From Bosea beijingensis (GTDB taxonomy: Bacteria; Pseudomonadota; Alphaproteobacteria; Rhizobiales; Beijerinckiaceae), in contig NZ_CP132359.1 of the NCBI RefSeq assembly GCF_030758975.1, positions 310,001-374,000 of the forward strand: a stretch of DNA of 64,000 nt, in the 5' to 3' direction. Position 1 is the first letter of the stretch; each line of letters starts with the position of its first letter. The notes below the pieces were generated by a model, which worked only from the letters and a program-made list of their open reading frames with translations, made no database searches and had not been told where the DNA came from. Position numbers and translations under genes: made by a program. Shown here piece by piece: positions 1-8,577 of the stretch.

Positions 1-914
1 GCGAGCGCCGGGCCTTCGGGGAGAATGCCGGACCGACCGCGCGTCTCCGCCAGCCCCGGCGCCTCGTGCCGGAGTGCCTTGAGCAGCCGCGTCACGCCGT
101 TGCCGCGCTCGGCCGCGCCGATCAGCACCGGCACGACATGGCGATGCTGCAATTCGCGGGCGAGATCGTCGAAGACGCGGTCGCGCGGCGGCTCCATGTC
201 GCCAAGCAGTTCCTCCATCAACTCGTCGTCGTAATCGGCGAGCCGCTCCAGCATCGAGAAGCGCGCTTCCTTCTCGCGGTCGGTCTCGTCGACGGCCAGC
301 GGCACGATCTCGCTCGGCGCATGCTCGCGATAGATGAAGGCCCGCTCAAGGGCGAGGTCGATGAAGCCGACGGCGATGCCCTTCTGCCAGATCGGAATCT
401 GGCGCAGCAGCAGCGGCGTGCGGGAAGCGCGCTGCAGGATGGCGAGCGTCTCGCGCACCCGGCGCGAGGCCGTGTCGATCTTGTTCAGGAACAGGAAGCG
501 CGGGATGTCGGCCTCCTCCAGCTCGCGCAGCACGAGCTCCAGCGCCGGCGCTTTCCGGTCATCCGCCTCGCAGACGACGACGGCGGCATCCACCGCCGGC
601 AGCACATGGCGCATCTCGTGCAGGAACTCGACCGAGCCGGGGCAATCGATGAAATGGAAGGTGTCGCCGAGGAAATCGACGCTAGCCACCGTCGGCTCTG
701 TGCTCATCTGGTGGGCGCGGGCTTCCGGCGCCGCGTCACCCACCGTGTTGCCGCCCTTGACCGTGCCGGTGCGGGTCAGCGCGCCGCACCGCATCAGGAT
801 GCTTTCGAGCAGCGTGGTCTTGCCGCTCTGGAAGGGGCCGACGATCGCGATGCATCGCGGCCCCGCGCGTCGGGTGCCGTTTGCGGAGACTCCGTTTTGT
901 GCCGATGCGGGCAT
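1..914 (-). CDS. EF-G-like translational GTPase (5' part, runs off the window)
   Basis: The gene begins at an ATG at 914 behind a GGAGGA ribosome site and continues past base 1, so only about 304 codons are visible. A GTPase domain fills this part: a P-loop GPFQSGKT at residues 26-33, a DCPG switch II motif at 90-93 and NKID at 144-147. Domain order and length fit the EF-G superfamily. Family knowledge: EF-G drives ribosomal translocation or recycling with GTP. Here the P-loop is not the usual AHIDAGKT, and the histidine normally after DTPG is a serine (S94). This points to an EF-G paralogue rather than the housekeeping fusA. Its exact role is unknown. Confidence 0.85.
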   Translation of the reverse strand, partial: MPASAQNGVSANGTRRAGPRCIAIVGPFQSGKTTLLESILMRCGALTRTGTVKGGNTVGDAAPEARAHQMSTEPTVASVDFLGDTFHFIDCPGSVEFLHEMRHVLPAVDAAVVVCEADDRKAPALELVLRELEEADIPRFLFLNKIDTASRRVRETLAILQRASRTPLLLRQIPIWQKGIAVGFIDLALERAFIYREHAPSEIVPLAVDETDREKEARFSMLERLADYDDELMEELLGDMEPPRDRVFDDLARELQHRHVVPVLIGAAERGNGVTRLLKALRHEAPGLAETRGRSGILPEGPAL

Positions 915-1358
915 GGCTTCCTCCTTCGGGACTGGCCGCGATGGAGAACAAGGTCTGACAACCCCGGCTCCGGCACGGCGGAAAGCCGGCGGGAACAGCG
1001 AATGCGCTCACGCCGGATGGGCGGCGGTCGCTCGGGCCCGACAGGGTCGGGCGGCCGTCGGAGAGGCAGGTGGGAGGAGGTTCGCGCCGATCCGCGGCGG
1101 ACGCAAGGGCTTTGTCGGCGGAGAAACGGCAAGCGGGAGAAGCCTCCCTGTCGATGGTGGCGCCATCGCCGCCGGAACAGCTATCCTGCCGTAGCGACGT
1201 GTGATTTCATCAGGCCTCCGCCTAGTTGCCAGCACCATGAGGCAAGGCCGGCAAACTCATGAGGTTTCGGCGCTGCGGCCGCGGAACCTGAAGGGTTTCC
1301 GGACATTCTACGGGGCGGGCCGCCTTCGCGGCCGAGATGGAGCAGGGAGAACCGGCCG
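915..1358. other. Intergenic region, no convincing gene
   Basis: This 444-base gap separates the EF-G-like gene from a small forward gene. Open frames here show no recognisable protein and no good ribosome site. There are two GC hairpins: 1036-1052 (arms GCCCGAC/GTCGGGC) and 1318-1333 (arms GGCCGC/GCGGCC with a CTTC loop). Neither is followed by a T run, so I do not call them terminators. The upstream promoter of the EF-G-like gene should lie in this gap, but I could not pick it out. Confidence 0.5.
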
Positions 1359-1547
1359 ATGCCCGAGAACGCTTCGCGAATGGAACTGGACGACCGTATC
1401 GCCCTCCTCCGGCGCAACATCGCCGACTTGATGGAACAGGCGACGGGAGCCTCCGGCGCCGCCGTGGAAGAGGCGCTCGCCAACCGTTTGAACGAGCAGC
1501 AGGACATGCTCAACGAGCTGCTCAAGCAGCGCGAGGCGAAGGGGTAG
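1359..1547 (+). CDS. Small coiled-coil hypothetical protein (62 aa)
   Basis: An ATG with a GGGAGAA site just upstream opens a 62-residue acidic, leucine-rich protein. Residues 8-60 are predicted by eye to be almost entirely helical, with heptad-like spacing (ELDDRIALLRRNIADLMEQ and LNEQQDMLNELLKQRE). There is no signal peptide or membrane segment, so it is probably cytoplasmic and oligomeric. It is convergent with the SDR gene that ends 15 bases downstream. I do not recognise the family. Alternative: a second ATG at 1380 (MELDD) would give 55 residues. Confidence 0.6.
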   Translation: MPENASRMELDDRIALLRRNIADLMEQATGASGAAVEEALANRLNEQQDMLNELLKQREAKG

Positions 1548-1562
1548 CGGCGCCTGCCAGCG

Positions 1563-2351
1563 TCAGAGATTGCGCCGCTCGCCGCGCAGCGTCGCGAGCC
1601 CGATGCCGGCCGCGTCGAAGCCGCCGTCGACGGCCAGAACCTGCCCGGTGATATAGGTCGACCGATCGGAGCAGAGGAAGAAGATCGCCTCGGCCAGCTC
1701 CTCCTCCAGCCCGTAGCGGCCGAGCGGCACGGCATCGCGATAATCAGCCCGGATCTCCGGGCTATGCACCGCCTTGGCCATAGCCGTCTCGACCGGCCCC
1801 GGCGCGACCGCGTTGACGCGAATGCCAAGCCCCGCGAGTTCGACCGCCTGCTGCTTGGTGAGATGCGCCAGCGCCGCCTTCGAGGTGCCGTAGGCGACCC
1901 GCAGCGTCGAGGCGCGCAGGCCCGAGATCGAGGTGATGTTGACGACGGCGCCGCCGCCATTATCGGCCATCGCCCGGGCCGCAAGCTGCGTCGCCAGGAA
2001 CGGGCCGGTGAGATTCACCGCCATCACCCGCTGCCACTCGTCATGGGTGGTCTCCAGCATGGGCTTGAACACGGCCGTACCGGCATTGTTGACGAGGGCA
2101 TCGAGCCGCCCGAAGCGCTTGGCCATGCCGGCGAAGGCCGATTCGAGCTGCGCGGGCATGGCGACGTCGCAGGTCAGCACCAGCACCCGCTCCGGCGTCG
2201 CGATCTCGGCAGCCGCCCGCTGGAGCCCGGCCCCGTCGATGTCGAGCAGGCCGACCTGCCAGCCCTCGGTCAGAAAGCGCTTGGCCGTGGCGAGGCCGAT
2301 GCCGCGCGCGGCACCTGTCACGAGGGCGGTCTTGATAACGGGATCGGTCAT
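1563..2351 (-). CDS. SDR family NAD(P)-dependent oxidoreductase
   Basis: The 262-residue protein is a classical short-chain dehydrogenase/reductase. It has the cofactor-binding TGAARGIG at residues 12-19, NNAG at 88-91, a catalytic serine at about 141 and YGTSK with Tyr154 and Lys158. The late segment NAVAPGPVET and the C-terminal ITGQVLAVDGGF are typical of the family. The start at 2351 (MTDPVIKTALV) is preferred over an in-frame ATG 33 bases upstream because it has a GGACGAG site and sets the Rossmann fold at the usual distance. The gene faces away from rplS. The substrate cannot be told from sequence. Confidence 0.9.
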   Translation of the reverse strand: MTDPVIKTALVTGAARGIGLATAKRFLTEGWQVGLLDIDGAGLQRAAAEIATPERVLVLTCDVAMPAQLESAFAGMAKRFGRLDALVNNAGTAVFKPMLETTHDEWQRVMAVNLTGPFLATQLAARAMADNGGGAVVNITSISGLRASTLRVAYGTSKAALAHLTKQQAVELAGLGIRVNAVAPGPVETAMAKAVHSPEIRADYRDAVPLGRYGLEEELAEAIFFLCSDRSTYITGQVLAVDGGFDAAGIGLATLRGERRNL

Positions 2352-2527
2352 GGCGTCTCGTCCGGTGGTATGTCGCTTCCGCACAGGCTATGCATGCCGG
2401 CAGCGCCGCCAACAAGCCGGGATTGCCGCTCGACAAACCCGCCGCGCTCCTGTATGGCCCCGCACTCAACTGAAAACAGCGAGCCGAAAGCCCGCGCTTC
2501 CGCGCGAATACGGCCATGGAGAGACCC

Positions 2528-2923
2528 ATGAACATCATCGAACAGCTCGACGCCGAGCAGATTGCCAAGCTGAGCGAAGGCAAGGCCATTCCCGCCTTCC
2601 AGCCCGGCGACACCGTGCAGGTCAACGTCAAGGTCAAGGAAGGCGAGCGTAGCCGCGTCCAGGCCTATGAAGGCGTCGTGATCGCCCGCAACGGCGGCGG
2701 CCTCAACCAGAGCTTCACCGTCCGCAAGATTTCCTATGGCGAGGGCGTGGAGCGCGTCTTCCCGCTTTTCTCGCCGAACCTCGACTCGATCAAGGTCATC
2801 CGCAAGGGCAAGGTGCGTCGCGCCAAGCTCTATTACCTGCGCGATCGTCGCGGCAAGTCGGCCCGTATCGCCGAGCGCGTCGATGCCAAGCCCGCCAAGG
2901 GCCAGAAGGGCGCCGGCAAGTAA
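2528..2923 (+). CDS. rplS: 50S ribosomal protein L19
   Basis: The 131-residue protein matches L19 along its length: an N-terminal helix ([13 protein letters not shown]), the [16 protein letters not shown] strand pair, [20 protein letters not shown], and the rRNA-binding [20 protein letters not shown]19 sits at the 30S-50S interface. The start is the ATG at 2528, which has GGAGA seven bases upstream; an in-frame ATG at 2516 has no such site. The basic C-terminal tail ([11 protein letters not shown]) is longer than in E. coli, as is usual in this order. It stands alone rather than behind rpsP-rimM-trmD, and is closed by a strong terminator. Confidence 0.97.
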   Translation: MNIIEQLDAEQIAKLSEGKAIPAFQPGDTVQVNVKVKEGERSRVQAYEGVVIARNGGGLNQSFTVRKISYGEGVERVFPLFSPNLDSIKVIRKGKVRRAKLYYLRDRRGKSARIAERVDAKPAKGQKGAGK

Positions 2924-2950
2924 GCCGAACCCTCCGCGCAAAGAGATCAG

Positions 2951-2978
2951 AACGCGGTCCTTCGGGGCCGCGTTTTTT
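2951..2978 (+). terminator. Rho-independent terminator of rplS
   Basis: A ten-base-pair stem (AACGCGGTCC against GGGCCGCGTT, one G-U pair) closed by a TTCG tetraloop runs straight into a tract of T. It lies 27 bases after the rplS stop codon. Confidence 0.92.
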
Positions 2979-3037
2979 GTTGCTCACGGCCAAGCGCAGC
3001 CATTCACATAGCGCATATCGACGCATCACAATTCGCC

Positions 3038-3064
3038 TTGCCATGCAAATCAAGCACGTATAAG
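3038..3064 (+). promoter_or_regulatory. Candidate promoter of the marR-emr operon
   Basis: TTGCCA at 3038-3043 and TATAAG at 3059-3064 are spaced by 15 bases in a locally AT-rich stretch. The spacing is one or two bases short of ideal; a TAAGTA at 3061 would give 17. The position, just upstream of the palindrome at 3077 and the MarR start at 3101, supports it. Confidence 0.4.
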
Positions 3065-3076
3065 TACAACAATCAT

Positions 3077-3086
3077 TAGCATGCTA
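3077..3086. promoter_or_regulatory. Candidate MarR operator (perfect palindrome)
   Basis: TAGCATGCTA is a perfect ten-base palindrome inside an AT-rich window, 14 bases before the marR start and just downstream of the candidate -10. Bound repressor would block initiation, which is the usual autoregulation of MarR-efflux operons. No binding has been shown. Confidence 0.45.
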
Positions 3087-3100
3087 TTTATGTTGCCCCT

Positions 3101-3550
3101 ATGGATCTCATCGAGCTTCAGGCCGCGTTCACCGGCGAACTTGCCGCCGTCAACCGCAAGCTGAGGGCGCTCGTCGACGATCGCGCGCGCGACATGGGCC
3201 TGACCCTGTCACGGGCCCGGCTTCTGATGGAGCTCGCCAAGGCCGACGGCCCGATCCAGTCCGATCTCGCCGGCCTGCTCGACATCGAGCAGCCGACGCT
3301 GGTCCGGCTCCTCGACGGGCTGGAGCGCAACGGCATGATCGAGCGCCGCGCCGTCGAAGGCGACCGCCGCGCCCGCCGCGTCTTCCTGACCGAGACCGCG
3401 CGCGCCCAGGCGCAGGACATCCTCGACTTCCTGGCTGAACTGCGCGCCGGCATCCTGCAGGGCATCGCGCCCGAGGAACTGGAAGCAGCGCTTGACGTCC
3501 TGCGCCGCACCTCGCGCAATATCGCGGCAGGCCGGAGCGCCGCTCCGTGA
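3101..3550 (+). CDS. MarR family transcriptional regulator of an efflux operon
   Basis: This 149-residue protein has the MarR winged-helix layout. A dimerising helix is followed by the recognition region LAGLLDIEQPTLVRLLDGLERNGMIERR at about 59-86, the wing EGDRRARRVFLTE, and a C-terminal helix. MarR repressors respond to small phenolic or drug-like ligands. Its stop codon overlaps the GTG of the following MFS gene (GTGA), so the two are translationally coupled, and a HlyD-type gene follows. The order regulator-EmrB-EmrA, together with the palindrome upstream, argues that it represses its own operon. Confidence 0.88.
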   Translation: MDLIELQAAFTGELAAVNRKLRALVDDRARDMGLTLSRARLLMELAKADGPIQSDLAGLLDIEQPTLVRLLDGLERNGMIERRAVEGDRRARRVFLTETARAQAQDILDFLAELRAGILQGIAPEELEAALDVLRRTSRNIAAGRSAAP

Positions 3551-5178
3551 GTACACCTGAAGCCTCAACGACTGCTGCTGCACCTCAGCCGGCCCCGGCA
3601 GGGCTGACGATGCCGCCGGCTCGTGCGCTCGCCTATATGCTGGCCTCGGTGACGCTGGCGATGACGCAGCAGATCGGCGCGAACCTCGTCAACACCAATG
3701 TCTACCAGATCCAGGGCGAGCTCGGCGCCACGCTTGCCGAGACCAACTGGCTGATCGCCGCCTATATGGCGCCGAACGTCTCGCTCTCCCTCGCCCTGAT
3801 CAAGATCAGGATGCAGTACGGCCTGCGCAATTTCGCCGAGATGAGCCTGGCCGGCTTCGTGCTCGCAGCGTTCCTGAACCTCGTCTTCGTGCATGACCTG
3901 CCATCGGCCGTGGTCGTGCGCTTCATGAGCGGCATGGCGGCGGCGCCGATGTCCTCGCTCGCCTTCTTCTACATGATCGAGCCGCTGCCGCCGCAGAAGA
4001 AGCTCACCGTCGGCCTCTCGCTGGCACTGACCAACACCACGCTCGGCATCCCCGTGACGCGCCTGATCTCGCCCTGGTTGCTCGATCTCGGCGGCTTCCA
4101 TGGCCTGACCCTGTTCGAAATGGGCCTTGCCATGGTCGCCTTCGGCTTCGTCTTCGCCTTGCCGCTGACCACGCCGCCACGGGTGAAATGGATCGGCCCC
4201 CTCGACATCGTCAGCTATCTCCTGATCGCGATCGGTTTCGGTTCGATCGCGGTCGCGCTCAGCCTGGGACGGATCTATTGGTGGTTCGAGGCACCCTGGC
4301 TGGGCTGGCTCTTCGTCTGCGCCGTCATCTGCCTGACGCTGGCGGTGATCGTCGAGCTGCATCGCGACAGCCCGCTCATCGACATCCGCTGGCTGACGAG
4401 CCCGGCGACGCTGCACTTCGCCGGCGCCATTCTCCTGATGCGCGTCGTGCTGGCCGAGCAGACCGTCGGCGCCTCGAATTTCTTCCAGGCGCTCGGCATC
4501 CAGAACGAACAAACCATGCCGCTCTACGGCCTGATTCTTTGCGCGATCCTCGCCGGCGGCATCACTTGCGCGCTCTTGCTGCGGCCCGGCCGCGAGAACT
4601 GGTTCTACGCCACCGCGCTCGCCTGCGTCGCGCTCGGCGCCTGGCTCGACAGCGGCGCCACCAGCCAGACCCGGCCGCACGATATCTGGCTCAGTCAGGC
4701 GCTCGTCGCCTATGGCTCCGGCCTCTTCCTGCCCGCAGCGATGGCGCAGGGCATGGGAGGCGCGATCGCGCGCGGCCCGATCTACATCCTGAGCTTCATC
4801 ACCGTCTTCCTGTTCACGCAGAGCATCGGCGGCCTGCTCGGCTCCGCGATCTTCGGAAGCTTCATTACGCTGCGCACCACGTTCCATTTCAACGTGCTGG
4901 CCGAGCATTTCGTCTTGTCCGACCCGCTCTTCGCCCAGCGAGTCAACCAGTTCGGCGGCGTCTACAGCCATGTCCTGACCGACCCGACGCTGCTGCGGGC
5001 GGAAGGCGTGACGCTGCTCACCCAGCGCGCCTCTCAGGAGGCCATCGTCCTCGCCTATAACGACGCCTTCATGCTGATTTCCGCGATCGCCGGCCTCGCC
5101 CTCGCCGGCCTGCTCGCGCACCTCGCCTATCTGCAACTGCGCAAACCCGCCGCCCCCGTCGCTCAACCCGCTCCCTGA
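3547..5178 (+). CDS. DHA2-type MFS drug efflux transporter (EmrB-like)
   Basis: The 543-residue protein is very hydrophobic with many evenly spaced membrane segments, as expected for 14-helix DHA2/EmrB drug-proton antiporters. It starts near residue 20 with the motif region ARALAYMLASVTLAM, then ANLVNTNVYQIQGELGATLAETNWLIAAY, the family's characteristic first loop. The GTG start overlaps the MarR stop; an ATG at 3610 is a possible internal alternative. With the membrane-fusion gene five bases downstream, it would export substrates across the inner membrane and, with an outer-membrane channel supplied from elsewhere, out of the cell. The substrate is unknown. Confidence 0.88.
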   Translation: MSTPEASTTAAAPQPAPAGLTMPPARALAYMLASVTLAMTQQIGANLVNTNVYQIQGELGATLAETNWLIAAYMAPNVSLSLALIKIRMQYGLRNFAEMSLAGFVLAAFLNLVFVHDLPSAVVVRFMSGMAAAPMSSLAFFYMIEPLPPQKKLTVGLSLALTNTTLGIPVTRLISPWLLDLGGFHGLTLFEMGLAMVAFGFVFALPLTTPPRVKWIGPLDIVSYLLIAIGFGSIAVALSLGRIYWWFEAPWLGWLFVCAVICLTLAVIVELHRDSPLIDIRWLTSPATLHFAGAILLMRVVLAEQTVGASNFFQALGIQNEQTMPLYGLILCAILAGGITCALLLRPGRENWFYATALACVALGAWLDSGATSQTRPHDIWLSQALVAYGSGLFLPAAMAQGMGGAIARGPIYILSFITVFLFTQSIGGLLGSAIFGSFITLRTTFHFNVLAEHFVLSDPLFAQRVNQFGGVYSHVLTDPTLLRAEGVTLLTQRASQEAIVLAYNDAFMLISAIAGLALAGLLAHLAYLQLRKPAAPVAQPAP

Positions 5179-5183
5179 CCGCC

Positions 5184-6224
5184 ATGTCCCGCATCTTCCG
5201 CTCCGTCTCGACCTATGTCGCGCTCGCCATTGGCCTCGTCGGCCTCGGCATCATCCTCTACGCTTGGCGGCTGCCGCCCTTCGCCAGCGCCGTCGAGGTG
5301 ACCGAGAACGCCTATGTCCGCGGCCAGGTCACCGTGATCGCGCCGCAACTCGCCGGCTATGTCGCCGAGGTCCCGGTGCAGGATTTCGCCACGGTGAAGC
5401 GCGGCGACCTGCTCCTGCGCATCGACGACCGCATCTATGCCCAGAAGCTGGAGCAGGCCCGTGCCGGCCTGGCCGCCCAGCGCGCCGGGCTCGCCAATTC
5501 CGACCAGTCGCGCGCCGCCGCCGAAGCCCGCCTGCGCGCCGCTGTCGCCAATGTCGCGAGCGCCGAGGCCGCGCTCCGCACGGCCGAGGCTAATTGGGGC
5601 CGCATCGAACCATTGCGCGAGCGCGGCGTCGTCAGCCAGACCTCGACCGACCAGAGCCAGCAGGCGCTCGACCAGGCGCGCGCCGCGATCACCGCGACCA
5701 ACGCCGCAGTCGACGTCGCCCGGCAGGACATCCAGACCGCCATCGTCAACCGTCAGTCGCTGGTCGCGGCGGTCGAAGGCGCGGAGGCCGCCGTCCATCT
5801 CGCCGAGATCGATCTCAGCAACACCCGCATCACCGCCCCACAAGACGGGCGACTGGGCGAGGTCCAGGCCAGGCTCGGCCAATATGTCTCGGCCGGCACG
5901 CAATTGATGGCGCTGGTGCCGGACCAGGTCTGGGTCGTCGCCAATTTCAAGGAAACGCAGCTTGCCGGCATGCGCACCGGCCAGCCGGTGAGCTTCACCG
6001 TCGACGCGCTGCGCCACGCTCGCCTCACCGGGACGATCGAGCGCTTCTCGCCTGCCGCCGGCTCGGAATTCAGCGTGATCCGGCCCGACAACGCCACCGG
6101 CAACTTCATCAAGATCGCCCAGCGCGTGCCGGTGCGCATCACGGTCGATCCCGGACAGCCTATCGCGGAGCGACTGGCGCCGGGCATGTCCGTGGTCGTC
6201 AGCGTCGACACCACGCAACGCTGA
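5184..6224 (+). CDS. HlyD/EmrA family membrane-fusion (adaptor) protein
   Basis: The 346-residue protein has one N-terminal membrane helix (about residues 10-28). A split biotinyl-lipoyl-like domain follows: VTVIAPQLAGYVAEVPVQD and, after the hairpin, LSNTRITAPQDGRLGEV. A long alanine-rich coiled-coil hairpin lies between the halves, and a beta-barrel segment with VVANFKETQLAGM ends the protein. This is the standard adaptor layout of EmrAB-type pumps, linking the MFS pump to an outer-membrane channel in the periplasm. It starts five bases after the MFS stop and is clearly cotranscribed. Confidence 0.9.
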   Translation: MSRIFRSVSTYVALAIGLVGLGIILYAWRLPPFASAVEVTENAYVRGQVTVIAPQLAGYVAEVPVQDFATVKRGDLLLRIDDRIYAQKLEQARAGLAAQRAGLANSDQSRAAAEARLRAAVANVASAEAALRTAEANWGRIEPLRERGVVSQTSTDQSQQALDQARAAITATNAAVDVARQDIQTAIVNRQSLVAAVEGAEAAVHLAEIDLSNTRITAPQDGRLGEVQARLGQYVSAGTQLMALVPDQVWVVANFKETQLAGMRTGQPVSFTVDALRHARLTGTIERFSPAAGSEFSVIRPDNATGNFIKIAQRVPVRITVDPGQPIAERLAPGMSVVVSVDTTQR

Positions 6225-6241
6225 CGGTCCGGCGCGGACGA

Positions 6242-6649
6242 TCAGTCGTTCGTGTCCAGATCGGTGAAAAGGAACCCGGCCGGCGTTCGTGTGAAGGTGA
6301 AGATGCTTTCGCCGCAGATGACGGAGTAGACGTCGTTCTTGTTGCCGTCGACAGCGTAGACGGGCTTCGTGCGCTGGAGGCAGGCACGGTTCTTCGCCGT
6401 GAAATCGCGCGGATAGGCCTTGGCACGAAACTGCGCGGCGTCGCGGACGGAATCGTCGGCCATGAAGGGCAGCCGCGTCATGGTTGCGACAGTCGCCGCA
6501 TCATTCGCCTTCAACGCCGCACGAAACTTGGCGATGAAGTCGTCGAACTCCTTCTGCACCGCCGGGGGAGCCTTTCCCGGAGCCTGAGCGAAGACCGGAG
6601 CGAACTGCAGAAGAGCGGCTGCAACCGCGATTCCCGACAATATCCTCAT
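6242..6649 (-). CDS. Secreted hypothetical protein (135 aa)
   Basis: The start at 6649 follows a GGGAGACG site and opens a clear signal peptide (MRILSGIAVAAALLQFAPVFA, cleavage after FAQ or nearby), so the mature protein is periplasmic. The mature part is about 113 residues with an early helix (VQKEFDDFIAKFRAALKANDA) and a beta-rich second half with two cysteines (NRACLQ and VICGES) that may pair. The layout resembles small SnoaL/NTF2-like folds, but I cannot assign a family. It converges on the efflux operon and seems to be a single-gene unit. Confidence 0.75.
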   Translation of the reverse strand: MRILSGIAVAAALLQFAPVFAQAPGKAPPAVQKEFDDFIAKFRAALKANDAATVATMTRLPFMADDSVRDAAQFRAKAYPRDFTAKNRACLQRTKPVYAVDGNKNDVYSVICGESIFTFTRTPAGFLFTDLDTND

Positions 6650-7135
6650 GCGTCGTCTCCCTTCGTCCGAAACTCCGTGACAAGCGCAGGCCAACGAAGC
6701 GGATGCTATCCCAACGTCACATCGGGCTCCAGCGGCAGCCTTGCCCTGGCTGCTCCCTGATCGCATCCGCGTCGTCACCCTTGCGTCACATCGATGGCGC
6801 GGCTGCAACGGGATCGATTGTCCGGCTTGATTGGAACTGCTAAACAGTAGCCATGTCGCCGTGTGAGCATCATTTGCAGCGCTTCAGCGCCGTGCAGGGA
6901 GAGGGCCATCTGCCGCCCCTGCCGACGACGCAGGATTTTGCCGCGCTGCACGACCATGCCCGTTTGCCCTGGCGCTTCTTCGGCCGCTTCACCGCTTCGA
7001 TTGCCGCAGGCCTTACCGGCGCCTGAGACCGGCCGCCTCCATGCGGCCGGCGACAGGCGAACCGTTTTTGCGTGCCGGCTCCAGCGAACCGGCGCATGAT
7101 CTTCCAAGCAGATTTCAGAAGACCGAGACCAAGCC
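6650..7135 (+). promoter_or_regulatory. leuC upstream region with candidate promoter and hairpins
   Basis: This 486-base gap carries a candidate promoter (TTGTCC at 6818-6823, 17 bases, TAAACA at 6841-6846). That would give leuC a leader of roughly 280 bases. The leader holds an eight-base-pair hairpin at 7029-7050 (arms CCGGCCGC/GCGGCCGG), then five Ts at 7065-7069, and a weaker hairpin at 7072-7095. A 57-codon open frame runs from 6853 to 7026 and ends just before the first hairpin. It has no ribosome site and no leucine run, so a classical leucine attenuator is not shown. Confidence 0.35.
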
Positions 7136-8554
7136 ATGACTGCGACCAAGGGTCCCCAGACGCTCTACGACAAGATCTTCGACGACCATGTCGTCGACCG
7201 GCAGGATGACGGCACCTGCCTGCTCTATATCGACCGCCACCTCGTCCATGAGGTGACGAGTCCGCAGGCCTTCGAGGGCCTGCGCATGACCGGCCGCAAG
7301 GTCCGCAGCCCTGAGAAGACGCTCGCCGTCGTCGACCACAACATCCCGACGACCGACCGCACCAAGGGCATCGCGGAAGAGGAAAGCCGCATCCAGGTCG
7401 AGGCGCTCGCCAAGAACGCCCGCGACTTCGGCGTCGAGTACTTCAACGAGCTCGACAAGCGCCAGGGCATCGTCCACATCGTCGGCCCCGAACAGGGCTT
7501 CACCCTGCCCGGTACGACGATCGTCTGCGGCGATAGCCACACCTCGACGCATGGCGCCTTCGGCGCGCTCGCCCACGGCATCGGAACCTCGGAGGTCGAG
7601 CATGTGCTCGCCACCCAGACGCTGATCCAGAAGAAGGCGATGAACATGCTCGTCCAGGTGGACGGCACGCCGGCTCCCGGCGTCGGCGCCAAGGACATCA
7701 CGCTCGCGATCATCGGCGAGATCGGCACCGCCGGCGGCACCGGCTCGGTCATCGAATATGCCGGCGAGGCGATCCGCGGCCTGACCATGGAAGGCCGCAT
7801 GACGGTCTGCAACATGTCGATCGAGGGCGGCGCCCGCGCCGGCATGGTCGCGCCGGACGAGAAGTCCTTCGCCTATCTGAAGGGCCGCCCGAAGGCGCCG
7901 CAGGGTGCCGCATGGGACGCCGCCGTCCGCTACTGGGAAACGCTGCGCACCGACCAGGGCGCGCATTTCGACCGCGTCGTCCGTCTCGACGCCGCCAACC
8001 TGCCGCCGATCGTCTCCTGGGGCACCTCGCCCGAGGATGTGATCTCGGTTACCGGCGCCGTCCCCGATCCCGAGCTGATCGCCGACGAGGTCAAGCGCGC
8101 CTCGAAGAAGCGCGCGCTCGAATATATGGGCCTGACCGCTGGCACCAGAATCACCGACATCCCGCTCGACGTGATCTGGATCGGCTCCTGCACCAATGGC
8201 CGCATCGAGGATCTGCGCACCGTAGCGAAGATCGTCGAGGGCAAGAAGCTCCATGAGAGCCTCGACTACGGCATGATCGTTCCCGGCTCCGGCCTGGTGA
8301 AGGAGCAGGCCGAGGCCGAGGGTCTCGACAAGATCTTCATCGCCGCCGGCTTCGAATGGCGCGAGCCGGGCTGCTCGATGTGCCTGGGCATGAACCCCGA
8401 CCAGCTCAAGCCCGGCCAGCGCGCGGCCTCGACCTCGAACCGCAATTTCGAGGGTCGTCAGGGCTATCGTGGCCGGACCCACCTCGTCTCGCCGGCGATG
8501 GCGGCGGCGGCGGCCCTCACCGGCCGCTTCGTCGACGTCCGCACGCTGGGCTGA
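7136..8554 (+). CDS. leuC: 3-isopropylmalate dehydratase, large subunit
   Basis: The 472-residue protein matches LeuC over its full length. It isomerises 2-isopropylmalate to 3-isopropylmalate in leucine synthesis, as a heterodimer with LeuD. The three cluster-binding cysteines of the aconitase family are visible in GSCTNGR (about residue 350) and in the pair CSMC (about 412 and 415). [35 protein letters not shown] and [10 protein letters not shown] are further aconitase signatures. The partner gene leuD lies 1.4 kb downstream on the same strand, with three small genes between them, so the two subunits are probably still in one transcript. Confidence 0.97.
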   Translation: MTATKGPQTLYDKIFDDHVVDRQDDGTCLLYIDRHLVHEVTSPQAFEGLRMTGRKVRSPEKTLAVVDHNIPTTDRTKGIAEEESRIQVEALAKNARDFGVEYFNELDKRQGIVHIVGPEQGFTLPGTTIVCGDSHTSTHGAFGALAHGIGTSEVEHVLATQTLIQKKAMNMLVQVDGTPAPGVGAKDITLAIIGEIGTAGGTGSVIEYAGEAIRGLTMEGRMTVCNMSIEGGARAGMVAPDEKSFAYLKGRPKAPQGAAWDAAVRYWETLRTDQGAHFDRVVRLDAANLPPIVSWGTSPEDVISVTGAVPDPELIADEVKRASKKRALEYMGLTAGTRITDIPLDVIWIGSCTNGRIEDLRTVAKIVEGKKLHESLDYGMIVPGSGLVKEQAEAEGLDKIFIAAGFEWREPGCSMCLGMNPDQLKPGQRAASTSNRNFEGRQGYRGRTHLVSPAMAAAAALTGRFVDVRTLG

Positions 8555-8577
8555 GGCGAAGAGGCGGGGAGCTGACC

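Noticed and set aside
66..1262. A plus-strand frame of 398 codons at the left edge
   Set aside because: The first part is antisense to the EF-G-like gene with clear GTPase motifs, and the rest reads as arginine/glycine-rich noise.
3565..5166. A minus-strand frame of 533 codons opposite the MFS gene
   Set aside because: It is a shadow of a membrane protein: reversed hydrophobic codons give E, D, R, Q and G-rich text without domains.
7029..7095. Classical leucine attenuator before leuC
   Set aside because: The small frame has no run of leucine codons or ribosome site, and the T run is 14 bases from the hairpin. Kept only as a weak candidate regulatory region.
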